Below, in pieces: positions 57,042 to 64,000 of a stretch of 64,000 nt of DNA; position 1 is the first letter of the stretch; the number at the start of each line of letters is the position of its first letter. Origin of the DNA: CAWCAW01 sp963714125. Its GTDB lineage: Bacteria; Actinomycetota; Acidimicrobiia; Acidimicrobiales; UBA8190. The notes beneath the pieces are model-generated. The model was given only the letters and a program-made list of their open reading frames with translations. It searched no databases and was not told the origin of the DNA. The DNA lies in the NCBI GenBank assembly GCA_963714125.1, contig OY970234.1, positions 1,674,001 to 1,738,000 of the forward strand. The letters are read 5' to 3'. The position numbers and the translations under genes were made by a program.

Positions 57042-59501
57042 GTGTCGGGCAGCATTGTCATGATGCGGCGGCCTATTGCTCCCACCCTTGCCACGTTGTG
57101 CGCGGTCGGGGGCGTGATCGCCATCACCGTGTGGGCGCTCGATCCCGGGCTCCTGCTGGCGAACAACACCATCGCCGGGGGCGACACCGGGGCGCACGTG
57201 GGCCTGGCCGCCTTCATGAAGTCGAACCTGATTCTCCATGGTCATGTGACGGGGTGGGATCCCGGTGCCTACGACGGCTTTCCGCTCAATACCTTCTACT
57301 TCCCCCTGCCCGACGCCTTGGCCGCGTTCATGGGGTACATCATCCCCTTCAATATCGCCTTCAAGCTGGTGACCGTCCTGGGGTCGGTGACGCTGCCCAT
57401 CGCGGCGTGGGCGTTCGGTCGCCTGGCCGGTTTGGAGCGTCCCGTGCCGGCCGTGCTGGCTGTGGCCACCTTGCCGTTTCTGTTCGACCAGACCTTCACG
57501 ATCTACGGAGGCAATCTCTATTCCACCTTGGCCGGGGAGTACGCCTATTCCCTGGGCTTGTCCGTGGCCCTCGTCTTCTTGGGCGTGACGCTGCGCGGCA
57601 TGCGCACCGGCAAGATGCGCGTGTGGGGGTCGCTGCTTCTGGCCACGACGATCCTTTGTCACGTCATCGACGGCGGCTTCGCCATCGTCGGCGCCGTGAT
57701 CGTGTTCTTGGTGTGCGGGCCGACCCGCCAGCGGCTGTGGTGGATGGTGTCGGTGGGCGCCACCGGCGTGTTGCTCTCGGCGTGGTGGGCGGTGCCCTTC
57801 GCTTTGGAGCAGGGGTACAGCACCAACATGGGGTGGTCCAACATCACCACGTGGGCCGTCCTGCTCGCCCCCGGGGCGGATCGCTGGGCGCTGGCCCTGG
57901 GTCTCGTGGGTCTCGTCGTCGCTGTCGTTCGCCGAGAACGGGCCATCTTCATGTTGGCCATCGTGGGCGTCCTCAGCGCGGTGGGCATGATCGAGGACCC
58001 CCAAGGCAAGCTCTACAACGTCCGGCTGCTGCCGCTGTGGTGGCTGTGCATCTACCTGGTGGCCGGCTATGGCTTTGCGCGACTGGGCATCGGCTTTGCC
58101 CAAGGCATTCGGCGTCTGCGGGCTCGCCTGATGCTGGAGTCTTTCGCTCCCGTGGGATCGCCGCTCGCCGTCGCCTTGGTCGGTGCCCCGGGGTCGGTCC
58201 CGTTGGGATACGACCCAAGCCTTCATCTCGATCCCTCGATGGCGTGGGCGGTGGCGGCTCCGCCCCGCCCGGCTGATCCCGTCGTGTATGCCCCGCCGGC
58301 GTCGTGGTCGGGCCCAGGCCCATCATCGACGGGGCCACCGGGGCAACTCCCGTGGTGGCTGCCCCGGTGGGCGCCGGGTGCGTGTGGCGTGCCCATCGTG
58401 GCGCTGCTGGCGGGCGTGGCCCTGGTCCTGCCGCCGACGTTGGTATCGGCCGGGACGAACTTCAGCATTGGGCCCGTGCACGTCCGGCCCGACAGTGTGC
58501 GGGCCTGGGCGCAGTGGAACTACACCGGATACCAGGGCAAACCGGGATGGCCCGAGCTCCATACCGGCATCGTCGGCACCTTGGACCGCATCACCAAGCG
58601 TTATGGGTGCGGTCGGGCCATGTGGGAGTACAACTCCGACGAAAACCGCTTCGGTACTCCCGAGGCCCTCATGAACCTCCCCATGTGGACGGGGGGGTGC
58701 GTGGACTCCATGGAGGGATTGCTCTTCGAGTCCTCGACCAGCACGCCGTATCACTTCTTGAACCAAGCCGAGCTGTCGGCGGCGCCCTCAGAGGCGATGG
58801 TGGGCCTCACCTACGGTCCCGTCGACGTGCCCCTCGGCGTGCAGCACCTCCAGCTTCTGGGGGTCAAGTACTTCATGGCCTTTTCGCCTGAGGTGGTGGC
58901 CCAAGCCAACGTCGATCCCTCGTTGACTCGAGTGGCCACGTCGGGCCCGTGGCACACGGAGTACCAGGGGCAGGTCCTCGCCACCACGTGGAGCTTCTAC
59001 AAGGTGAACAACGCACCTCTCGTCAGCCCTCTCACCGAGCAACCCGACGTGCTCGAGGGCGTGGGGGAGAGCCAGACGTCGTGGCTGCCGGTGGCCCAGA
59101 AGTGGTACGCCGATCCGGCCAATTTCCGGCAGCAGTTCGTGGCCGGCGGTCTGGCTTCGTGGACGCGGGTCGAAGCTGGGACGACCGTCCCGGGTCCGGC
59201 GCTGCCGGTCGCCCACGTGACCGATGTGCAGGTGGGTGCTGATTCGGTGAGCTTCCACGTCGATCGTGTCGGGGTGCCAGTACTCGTGGCCATTTCGTAC
59301 TTCCCGGCGTGGCATGCCACGGGCGCCCAGGGCCCGTGGCGAGCCGAGCCCAATCTGATGGTGGTCGATCCCACCTCCCACAACGTCACCCTGTCCTACG
59401 GAACGACCCCCGCCGGCCAGGAGGGCCTCGTCCTCACGGTGATCGGCGTGGTGTGCCTGGTCGTCATGTTCCGACGGCGAAACCGGCTCACGATTCCCTA
59501 A
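57042..59501 (+). CDS. Large polytopic membrane protein, GT-C-like
   Basis: An 819-residue protein. About 9-10 hydrophobic segments occupy residues 10-350, the first outward loop containing AGGDTGAHVGLAAF, a possible Asp site as in GT-C transferases. A long disordered Pro-rich stretch (about 395-450) leads to another helix, then an extracytoplasmic domain (about 475-790, LHTGIVGTLDRITKRYGCGR) and a C-terminal helix (EGLVLTVIGVVCLVVMF) with a basic tail. It resembles uncharacterised actinobacterial membrane proteins annotated as 6-pyruvoyl-tetrahydropterin-synthase-related. Start GTG 57042 has AGGGA upstream; ATG 57060 is a plausible alternative. Confidence 0.78.
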   Translation: MSGSIVMMRRPIAPTLATLCAVGGVIAITVWALDPGLLLANNTIAGGDTGAHVGLAAFMKSNLILHGHVTGWDPGAYDGFPLNTFYFPLPDALAAFMGYIIPFNIAFKLVTVLGSVTLPIAAWAFGRLAGLERPVPAVLAVATLPFLFDQTFTIYGGNLYSTLAGEYAYSLGLSVALVFLGVTLRGMRTGKMRVWGSLLLATTILCHVIDGGFAIVGAVIVFLVCGPTRQRLWWMVSVGATGVLLSAWWAVPFALEQGYSTNMGWSNITTWAVLLAPGADRWALALGLVGLVVAVVRRERAIFMLAIVGVLSAVGMIEDPQGKLYNVRLLPLWWLCIYLVAGYGFARLGIGFAQGIRRLRARLMLESFAPVGSPLAVALVGAPGSVPLGYDPSLHLDPSMAWAVAAPPRPADPVVYAPPASWSGPGPSSTGPPGQLPWWLPRWAPGACGVPIVALLAGVALVLPPTLVSAGTNFSIGPVHVRPDSVRAWAQWNYTGYQGKPGWPELHTGIVGTLDRITKRYGCGRAMWEYNSDENRFGTPEALMNLPMWTGGCVDSMEGLLFESSTSTPYHFLNQAELSAAPSEAMVGLTYGPVDVPLGVQHLQLLGVKYFMAFSPEVVAQANVDPSLTRVATSGPWHTEYQGQVLATTWSFYKVNNAPLVSPLTEQPDVLEGVGESQTSWLPVAQKWYADPANFRQQFVAGGLASWTRVEAGTTVPGPALPVAHVTDVQVGADSVSFHVDRVGVPVLVAISYFPAWHATGAQGPWRAEPNLMVVDPTSHNVTLSYGTTPAGQEGLVLTVIGVVCLVVMFRRRNRLTIP

Positions 59502-59600
59502 CACCTCGTTCACGGCGCACACACGTTGGATGTCGACAATGTCTTGGGGTGGCGGGGCTCCGAAGGCCCGAAGCCCCGAAGCCCCGAGTCATCCAGAACC

Positions 59601-59629
59601 GACGACCGACGACGACCGACGACGACCGA
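59601..59629. repeat. Three tandem copies of GACGACCGAC upstream of the lipoprotein gene
   Basis: The 10-mer occurs three times (the last lacks its final base) directly before the GAAGGAGGG ribosome site of the gene at 59640. It lies in the leader and may be a regulatory or slippage feature. Confidence 0.6.
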
Positions 59630-59639
59630 AGGAGGGCAC

Positions 59640-59957
59640 ATGCACGACCGGACGCGCCGGCGCCTGACGGCGGCGGGAACGGCGGCAGCGGCGCTCACGT
59701 TGGCTGCCTGTGGCGTGGGTTCCGCCTCACATGTGGTCCAAGGCACCGCCCCCGGCACCACGCCGACGACACAGGTGAGCACCTCGTCGACCGTGGCCGT
59801 GAGCACGCCGGTGACGTCGGCGAGCACGACCACGATCGCATCGTCGTCGACGCTCAATACCCAGACCCTCGACCAGGTGGCGGCCCAGCTGGGGACGGTC
59901 AACAGCAACCTGCAGCAGGTGAACTCCGACCTGAACAATCCGCAAGGAGATTCGTGA
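59640..59957 (+). CDS. Small Ser/Thr-rich lipoprotein
   Basis: A 105-residue protein with a lipoprotein signal peptide: MHDRTRRRLTAAGTAAAALT then LAAC (lipobox, Cys at about 24). A Ser/Thr-rich linker and a short amphipathic helix (LDQVAAQLGTVNSNLQQVNS) follow. There is a strong ribosome site GAAGGAGGG 4 nt before the ATG. The next gene starts 2 nt after the stop, so the two are co-translated and probably act together at the cell surface. Function unknown. Confidence 0.78.
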   Translation: MHDRTRRRLTAAGTAAAALTLAACGVGSASHVVQGTAPGTTPTTQVSTSSTVAVSTPVTSASTTTIASSSTLNTQTLDQVAAQLGTVNSNLQQVNSDLNNPQGDS

Positions 59958-59958
59958 G

Positions 59959-60738
59959 ATGAGCCAAGCCCTTCGACGCGCGCTGTCGGCGGCAGTGCTG
60001 GCGGGCGCCATTGTGGTGGCGCTGCCCGCGGCCTCATTCGCCGACCCCGGGACCAGCGCCAGCAGCTCGACGACGCCGACAAGCTCGCCGTCGACGTCCA
60101 CGGCGGCGCCGGCCTCCAACCCGCTGTGCACGCCGGCCACCTTCTCGGCGGCGCAGCAACTGGTGGAGACGGCCCTCGCCAACCGGGTGACGCAGCTGAA
60201 CGCCCTCACCACGCGAGCCAACAACACCGCCAACCACCTCACCAGCGCTGACCGTGCCACGTTGCAAAGCGATGTCGCCGCCGAGCTTTCGGGCATCCAA
60301 GGGCTCCAGCCCCAGGCGCAAAGTGCCATCGACTGTCGCCAACTGCGCCTCGTCGCTTACGACATGGTGTTCAACTTCCGGGTCTACGTGGTGATGACGC
60401 CGCAGACACATCTCACCATCGGGGCCGACGACGAGACGTACGTCGAGACGGTGTTCACGAACCTCGAGCCCACCATCTCCGGGAACATTGCAGCTGCCAA
60501 GGCGCAAGGTCGCGACGTCACCGCCGGCCAGACGGCGTTCAATGATCTGGAAGCACAGGTCACCGCCGCGCAAAGCGAGACCGACGGGCTCTCGGCCACA
60601 TTGGTGGCCCAGACGGCGGCGGGGTACCCGGGTAACTGGCAGGAGTTTCTGAGCGCCCGCACCAGCGAGACGAATGCTCGCAACGATCTTCAGGTCGCCT
60701 ACAACGACCTCGCGCAGATCGTTCAAGATCTGGGCTGA
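59959..60738 (+). CDS. Secreted helical protein of unknown function
   Basis: A 259-residue protein with a signal peptide (SAAVLAGAIVVALPAASFADP, cleavage after SFA). A Ser/Thr linker (about 30-55) is followed by a largely alpha-helical region: ATFSAAQQLVETALANRVTQL, DVAAELSGIQGLQ, and a C-terminal helix NDLQVAYNDLAQIVQDLG. Two Cys (in NPLCTPA and AIDCRQL) may pair. AGGAGA precedes the ATG. It is tightly linked to the lipoprotein gene and is a candidate partner of it. Confidence 0.78.
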   Translation: MSQALRRALSAAVLAGAIVVALPAASFADPGTSASSSTTPTSSPSTSTAAPASNPLCTPATFSAAQQLVETALANRVTQLNALTTRANNTANHLTSADRATLQSDVAAELSGIQGLQPQAQSAIDCRQLRLVAYDMVFNFRVYVVMTPQTHLTIGADDETYVETVFTNLEPTISGNIAAAKAQGRDVTAGQTAFNDLEAQVTAAQSETDGLSATLVAQTAAGYPGNWQEFLSARTSETNARNDLQVAYNDLAQIVQDLG

Positions 60739-60798
60739 AAGCGCTACTGCATGCATCGCTGCAGCGATGCTCCGCGCCAGCCACAGAACTTCCTCCTA

Positions 60799-62043
60799 TT
60801 AATCGAACAACGCTTGCCGTTCGTCGGCTTTCTTGGCCATTGCCTCGACCACGTCGTCGGTGAGAACCCGTTCGCCGTTGCGATCCAGACCCGCCGGTGT
60901 AATCCAGGTCCAGTTTCCCGGGGGCCCGGTGATCTCATAGCCCCGGTGTGTCACCAGTTGGTGATGAAACCTGCAGAGCCGAGCAAGGTTTTCGAGAGAT
61001 CCTTTGCCACCTTGGGCAAAGGGAATGATGTGGTGGGCTTCGAGACCGTGGGACACGTCACATCCCTCCACCACACACTTGCGGTCTCGAGATTGCAGGG
61101 CACTGAGCAGATGAGCGGAGATGGCCCTTCCGGCATGGGCCACGGTGGTGACGTCCACCCCGTCTTCGACCAGGATCTTGACGTAGGCAGTGGGAAGGAC
61201 CCTCTCCACCGCCGCTAAGGGCACCGGGCCCAGGCCGGCGATCTCACAGGTCTCTTGGCCTTTGAGAGCTCGGCGCTTTAAAGCGGCCGCCGGCACGTGG
61301 AAGACGACTTCTGAGGTGGTCCCCGACTTCGGGTCACCTTCCCCGGTGACCAGTTCCACCAGGGCATCGAGCCGGTACGCATCGGTGGGCTGATGAAGCC
61401 CAGACCGACGAGCCGAATCGAACAGGGCATTGGAGCGGGTCTCTAAAGCCGCGATGAACCTGGCTCCGTCTTCGGCGGTGGTCCGGCCCTGGACGCAAAA
61501 GGCTCCTTCGGTGTCGGTCCACCAGCGCAGATAGCGGTTCTGACGAATCCGTTCATAACGAGCCAGAGCCTCGGCCTCAGAGTCGTGTTGGGCCAGGATC
61601 CTCTTGCACTGGTCCTTGAGGCCCTTGACGGTGCTGTGAGCCGCCGTTTCGATCAGAGCCCCTTCCACCGAAGGGTGCTGAGAGGCCACGGCAGTGATCT
61701 GGTGCGCCTGCTCCGAGGAAAGCCGTCCCGCTCGAAGGGCATCGACGGTAAGCGGTAGAGAACCAAGGGCCTCGGCGGTCTCCATGGTACGGATGGCTTC
61801 GCCCCGACCCACCCCGGATTTTTCAGCCAGCCATTCGGCCGGCGATCGGTGCCCGGCGTCCTTCCACACCGAGGACTGGGCCATGCGAGCCGCATACAGG
61901 GTCACGACGGCGTCTGCCTTGCGTCTGATGGCCGTGGCGATCTCCACCACCGAGGTGGCATCAGAAGTGGCGGTACACGCCGGATCGGCACCGGTCAGGA
62001 ACCGGTCCAGAAAGGCCTCCGACTTGGTGAGATCACCAGACAT
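60799..62043 (-). CDS. HNH endonuclease with DUF222 domain
   Basis: A 414-residue protein: a DUF222 region (about 1-300, ALGSLPLTVDALRAGRLSSEQ) followed by an HNH nuclease module CVVEGCDVSHGLEAHHIIPF and ENLARLCRFHHQLVTH with the Cys pair, HH and final His. These multi-copy proteins are abundant in actinobacteria; a mobile or defence role is suspected but not proven. I start at ATG 62043 (MSGDLTKSEAFLDRF). The open frame to 62133 adds 30 residues of doubtful sequence. Confidence 0.88.
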   Translation of the reverse strand: MSGDLTKSEAFLDRFLTGADPACTATSDATSVVEIATAIRRKADAVVTLYAARMAQSSVWKDAGHRSPAEWLAEKSGVGRGEAIRTMETAEALGSLPLTVDALRAGRLSSEQAHQITAVASQHPSVEGALIETAAHSTVKGLKDQCKRILAQHDSEAEALARYERIRQNRYLRWWTDTEGAFCVQGRTTAEDGARFIAALETRSNALFDSARRSGLHQPTDAYRLDALVELVTGEGDPKSGTTSEVVFHVPAAALKRRALKGQETCEIAGLGPVPLAAVERVLPTAYVKILVEDGVDVTTVAHAGRAISAHLLSALQSRDRKCVVEGCDVSHGLEAHHIIPFAQGGKGSLENLARLCRFHHQLVTHRGYEITGPPGNWTWITPAGLDRNGERVLTDDVVEAMAKKADERQALFD

Positions 62044-62061
62044 GTCCGCATTGTTGTATGC
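62044..62061. repeat. Inverted repeat CCGCAT-N6-ATGCGG at the HNH gene start
   Basis: A perfect 6-bp inverted repeat with a 6-nt centre lies immediately 5' of the HNH/DUF222 start codon. It could be an operator for this gene, possibly autoregulatory. Confidence 0.45.
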
Positions 62062-62161
62062 GGTTGTAACGGTGAAACGGCGGTGGTAAACCGCGACGCG
62101 GTCGTCCCGTCCGCCGTCCGCCGGGCACGCCACAAGGCGCGATGGCGCTACCCCTCCAGGT

Positions 62162-62167
62162 TAGGCT
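62162..62167 (+). promoter_or_regulatory. -10 hexamer TAGGCT, leaderless start of manB
   Basis: TAGGCT ends 8 nt before GTG 62176 and excludes the longer upstream open frame. Confidence 0.5.
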
Positions 62168-62175
62168 CGGCCCCC

Positions 62176-63540
62176 GTGCCTGTCCTTGACCCCATTTTTA
62201 AGGCGTACGACGTGCGCGGCACCGTGCCCGACCAGATCGATGACCGCATGTGCCAGGCCATCGGCTGGGCCTTTGCCCGGTTCTGCGGGGCCCCCACCAT
62301 TCTTGTGGCCCGGGACATGCGCACCTCGGGCGAATCGCTGTCCGCCGCCTTCGCCCAGGGTGCGCGCAGCGCGGGCGTCGGTGTCATCGACCTGGGACTG
62401 GCGTCAACCGATCTCGTCTATTTCGCTTCAGGCCGCCTCGACTGCCCCGGTGCCATGTTCACGGCGTCGCACAACCCCGCCGGGTACAACGGGATCAAGT
62501 TCTGTCTGGCCGGAGCCAAGCCTGTGGGTCAGGACACCGGGTTGGCGGAAATCAAGGCCATGGCCGAGGACGCGTTGCGGACCGGTTCCGACGGCGGGAC
62601 CGCCATGGGCGGCTATGAGCAACGCGACATGCTCGACGAGTACGCCGACCATGTGCGCTCGTTCGTCGACACGGCGTCCCTGCGTCCCTTGCGCATCGTG
62701 GCCGACACAGCCAACGGCATGGGCGGCCTGGTGGCTCCCCGGGTCTTCGCCGGGCTCCCTTTTGCCGTGGAGTTTCTCTACGCCGAGCTCGACGGCACGT
62801 TTCCCAATCATCCCGCCGATCCCATCCAGCCCGAGAACCTGGTCGACCTCCAAGGTGCGGTCTTGGAACACGGCGCTGACGTCGGTTTGGCCTTCGACGG
62901 CGACGCCGATCGCGTCTTCCTCGTCGACGAAAAGGCCCAGGCCGTGTCCGGATCACTCACCACGGCACTGGTGGCCGCGGCCATGCTCGACAAGAACCCC
63001 GGCTCGACGGTCCTCTACAACCTCATCTGCTCCAAGGTCGTGCCTGAGACCATTGTCGAGCACGGCGGAACGCCGGTGCGCACCAGAGTGGGTCACTCCT
63101 TCATCAAGCAGGTGATGGCGGAAACCGGCGCCGTCTTCGGCGGCGAGCACTCGGGGCATTACTACTTCCGGGACAACTACCGAGCCGACTCGGGCATCAT
63201 CGCCGCCATGGTCGTTCTCGAGGTGATGTCCAAGGCCGACCAACCCTTATCGGAGCTACTGGCGCCGTTTCGCCGCTACGCCGACTCCGGTGAGATCAAC
63301 ACAAAGGTCGACGACCCCGCCGCCTCGGTGCGGGCCTTGGCAGCCACATTGGCGGCCCAGGGGGTCGCCGTGGATCACACCGATGGGCTCACCGCTGACT
63401 ACGGGGATTGGTGGTTCAACCTTCGCCCGTCGAACACCGAGCCCTTGCTCAGGCTCAATGTCGAGGCGTCCACTCCGCAAGAGTGTGAGCGTCACGTGCA
63501 GGAGGTCTTCGATTTGGTGGCATCGGCGGGCACCGCGTGA
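62176..63540 (+). CDS. manB: Phosphomannomutase/phosphoglucomutase
   Basis: The 454-residue alpha-D-phosphohexomutase has its four active-site loops: phosphoserine S98 in TASHNPAGYNGIK, the Mg loop DGDADR (241-246), the sugar loop GGEHSGHYYF and the phosphate loop RPSNTEPLLRLN. It interconverts mannose-6-P and mannose-1-P, feeding manC at 33208. It is followed by a Trm112-like gene and a PGI/PMI gene, the common actinobacterial order. The 54-nt gap to the next gene contains short GACGGG repeats. Confidence 0.96.
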   Translation: MPVLDPIFKAYDVRGTVPDQIDDRMCQAIGWAFARFCGAPTILVARDMRTSGESLSAAFAQGARSAGVGVIDLGLASTDLVYFASGRLDCPGAMFTASHNPAGYNGIKFCLAGAKPVGQDTGLAEIKAMAEDALRTGSDGGTAMGGYEQRDMLDEYADHVRSFVDTASLRPLRIVADTANGMGGLVAPRVFAGLPFAVEFLYAELDGTFPNHPADPIQPENLVDLQGAVLEHGADVGLAFDGDADRVFLVDEKAQAVSGSLTTALVAAAMLDKNPGSTVLYNLICSKVVPETIVEHGGTPVRTRVGHSFIKQVMAETGAVFGGEHSGHYYFRDNYRADSGIIAAMVVLEVMSKADQPLSELLAPFRRYADSGEINTKVDDPAASVRALAATLAAQGVAVDHTDGLTADYGDWWFNLRPSNTEPLLRLNVEASTPQECERHVQEVFDLVASAGTA

Positions 63541-63594
63541 ACGACGGGCACCGCGTGACGACGGGCGGCGCATGACGACGGGAAGGTTGCGTCC

Positions 63595-63867
63595 ATGACT
63601 CTTGATCCATTACTGCTCGAAATCCTCGCCTGTCCCGAGGACAAGGGGCCCTTGGTGTACTTCGCCGACGAGTCGGTGCTGTACAACCCGCGGCTGCGAC
63701 GTACCTACGCCGTGCGCGACGACATCCCGGTGATGCTCGTCGATGAGGCGACCGCCGTGGATGATGCCGAGCACGAGCGCTTGATGGCCAAGGCGCAGGC
63801 GCAGTCCACGCCCCAGACGCTGGGTGCTGAGAAATCCGAAAAGAAATCCGAAAAGAGAGACTCATGA
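63595..63867 (+). CDS. Trm112-family small protein
   Basis: A 90-residue protein. LLEILACPEDKGPLVYF and LRRTYAVRDDIPVMLVDEAT match the Trm112/YcaR fold, although the second zinc Cys pair of the eukaryotic protein is absent (only ACPEDKG). The C-terminal about 30 residues are Lys/Glu-rich and probably disordered. Its partner is unknown; eukaryotic Trm112 activates methyltransferases. GGGAAGG precedes the ATG, and the stop overlaps the next gene (ATGA at 63864-63867). Confidence 0.88.
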   Translation: MTLDPLLLEILACPEDKGPLVYFADESVLYNPRLRRTYAVRDDIPVMLVDEATAVDDAEHERLMAKAQAQSTPQTLGAEKSEKKSEKRDS

Positions 63868-64000
63868 CGACGGTGCCCGCCGCCGCCGGCGTCCTCGACA
63901 GCCTGGACATGTTCGGCGTCACCTCCGGCCTTCCCGAGCAGGTGGCGGCGGCGGTGGAGGAGGCCCGGGGCCTCGACGGTCTTCCCGATCGTGCCTACGT
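63864..64000 (+). CDS. Bifunctional phosphoglucose/phosphomannose isomerase, N-terminal fragment
   Basis: Only the first 45 codons lie in the window, starting MTTVPAAAGVLDSLDMFGVT and continuing SGLPEQVAAAVEEARGL. Position after manB and the Trm112-like gene, ATGA overlap, and the SLDMFG/LPEQ pattern match the actinobacterial SIS-domain PGI/PMI family. It would supply mannose-6-phosphate from fructose-6-phosphate. The catalytic region is outside the window, so the call leans on context. Confidence 0.7.
   Translation, partial: MTTVPAAAGVLDSLDMFGVTSGLPEQVAAAVEEARGLDGLPDRAY

Overview
The window is high-GC, densely coded DNA from an actinobacterium. I infer a member of the Acidimicrobiia or a close relative, from four things: coenzyme F420 genes (cofD, cofE), B12-dependent methionine synthase and acyl-CoA mutase, very large secreted repeat proteins of the YWLVGxDGGVFAFGDA kind, and an rmlD - rhamnosyltransferase - manC ... 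cofD/cofE ... manB - PGI/PMI order that recalls the mycobacterial rmlD-wbbL1-manB-fbiA-fbiB-pmmA region. I saw no rRNA, tRNA, CRISPR array, transposase or phage gene.

Layout. 0-2.8 kb: end of lipA, an M24 peptidase, an atypical SDR and an isochorismatase-fold hydrolase, all on +. 2.8-13.1 kb (minus): metH and a glycosyltransferase/Ig-like/methyltransferase fusion were probably once neighbours. They are now separated by a 4.2-kb gene for a secreted repeat protein, and the junction of metH and the fusion gene occurs twice, once on each side of the inserted gene, with one decayed half in each copy. 13.2-16.6 kb: cobalamin adenosyltransferase, leucyl aminopeptidase, an ACT protein and a conserved unknown. 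16.7-19 kb: two secreted 44-residue-repeat proteins side by side. 19-26.4 kb: nitroreductase, rhodanese-ThiF fusion, methylmalonyl-CoA-mutase-type large subunit, M20 amidohydrolase, biotin carboxylase/BCCP and biotin ligase, a carboxylation and propionyl/branched-acyl metabolism block. 26.5-35.3 kb (plus): nucleotide-sugar and cell-surface glycan operon (rmlB-like, rmlD, ugd, UDP-xylose synthase, two GT2 enzymes, a membrane-anchored unknown, manC, an epimerase). 35.3-36.6 kb: PH-like protein, DUF3052 protein and universal stress protein. 36.8-41.7 kb (minus): complete livGFHMK branched-chain amino acid ABC operon. 41.8-43.5 kb: cofD-cofE. 43.5-47.9 kb: three GT4 enzymes, one of them frameshifted, and a GDP-sugar reductase. 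48-53.8 kb: a small coiled-coil protein with a well-marked promoter/operator, a 1,247-residue membrane GT2 and a DUF5719 protein. 53.9-60.7 kb: ftsH, CAAX protease, large membrane protein, lipoprotein, secreted protein. 60.8-64 kb: HNH/DUF222 endonuclease, manB, Trm112-like protein and the start of a PGI/PMI sugar isomerase.

The dominant theme is envelope glycan synthesis: manB, PGI/PMI and manC lead to GDP-mannose, rmlB/rmlD to dTDP-rhamnose, and ugd/uxs to UDP-glucuronate and UDP-xylose. Many glycosyltransferases could use these donors. A regulatory theme runs through the window: at least eleven genes have a TAnnnT hexamer ending 6-8 nt before the start codon and little or no Shine-Dalgarno sequence, as expected for leaderless transcripts. 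I used this to choose several starts. Genes inside operons instead show Shine-Dalgarno sites or ATGA/GTGA overlaps.
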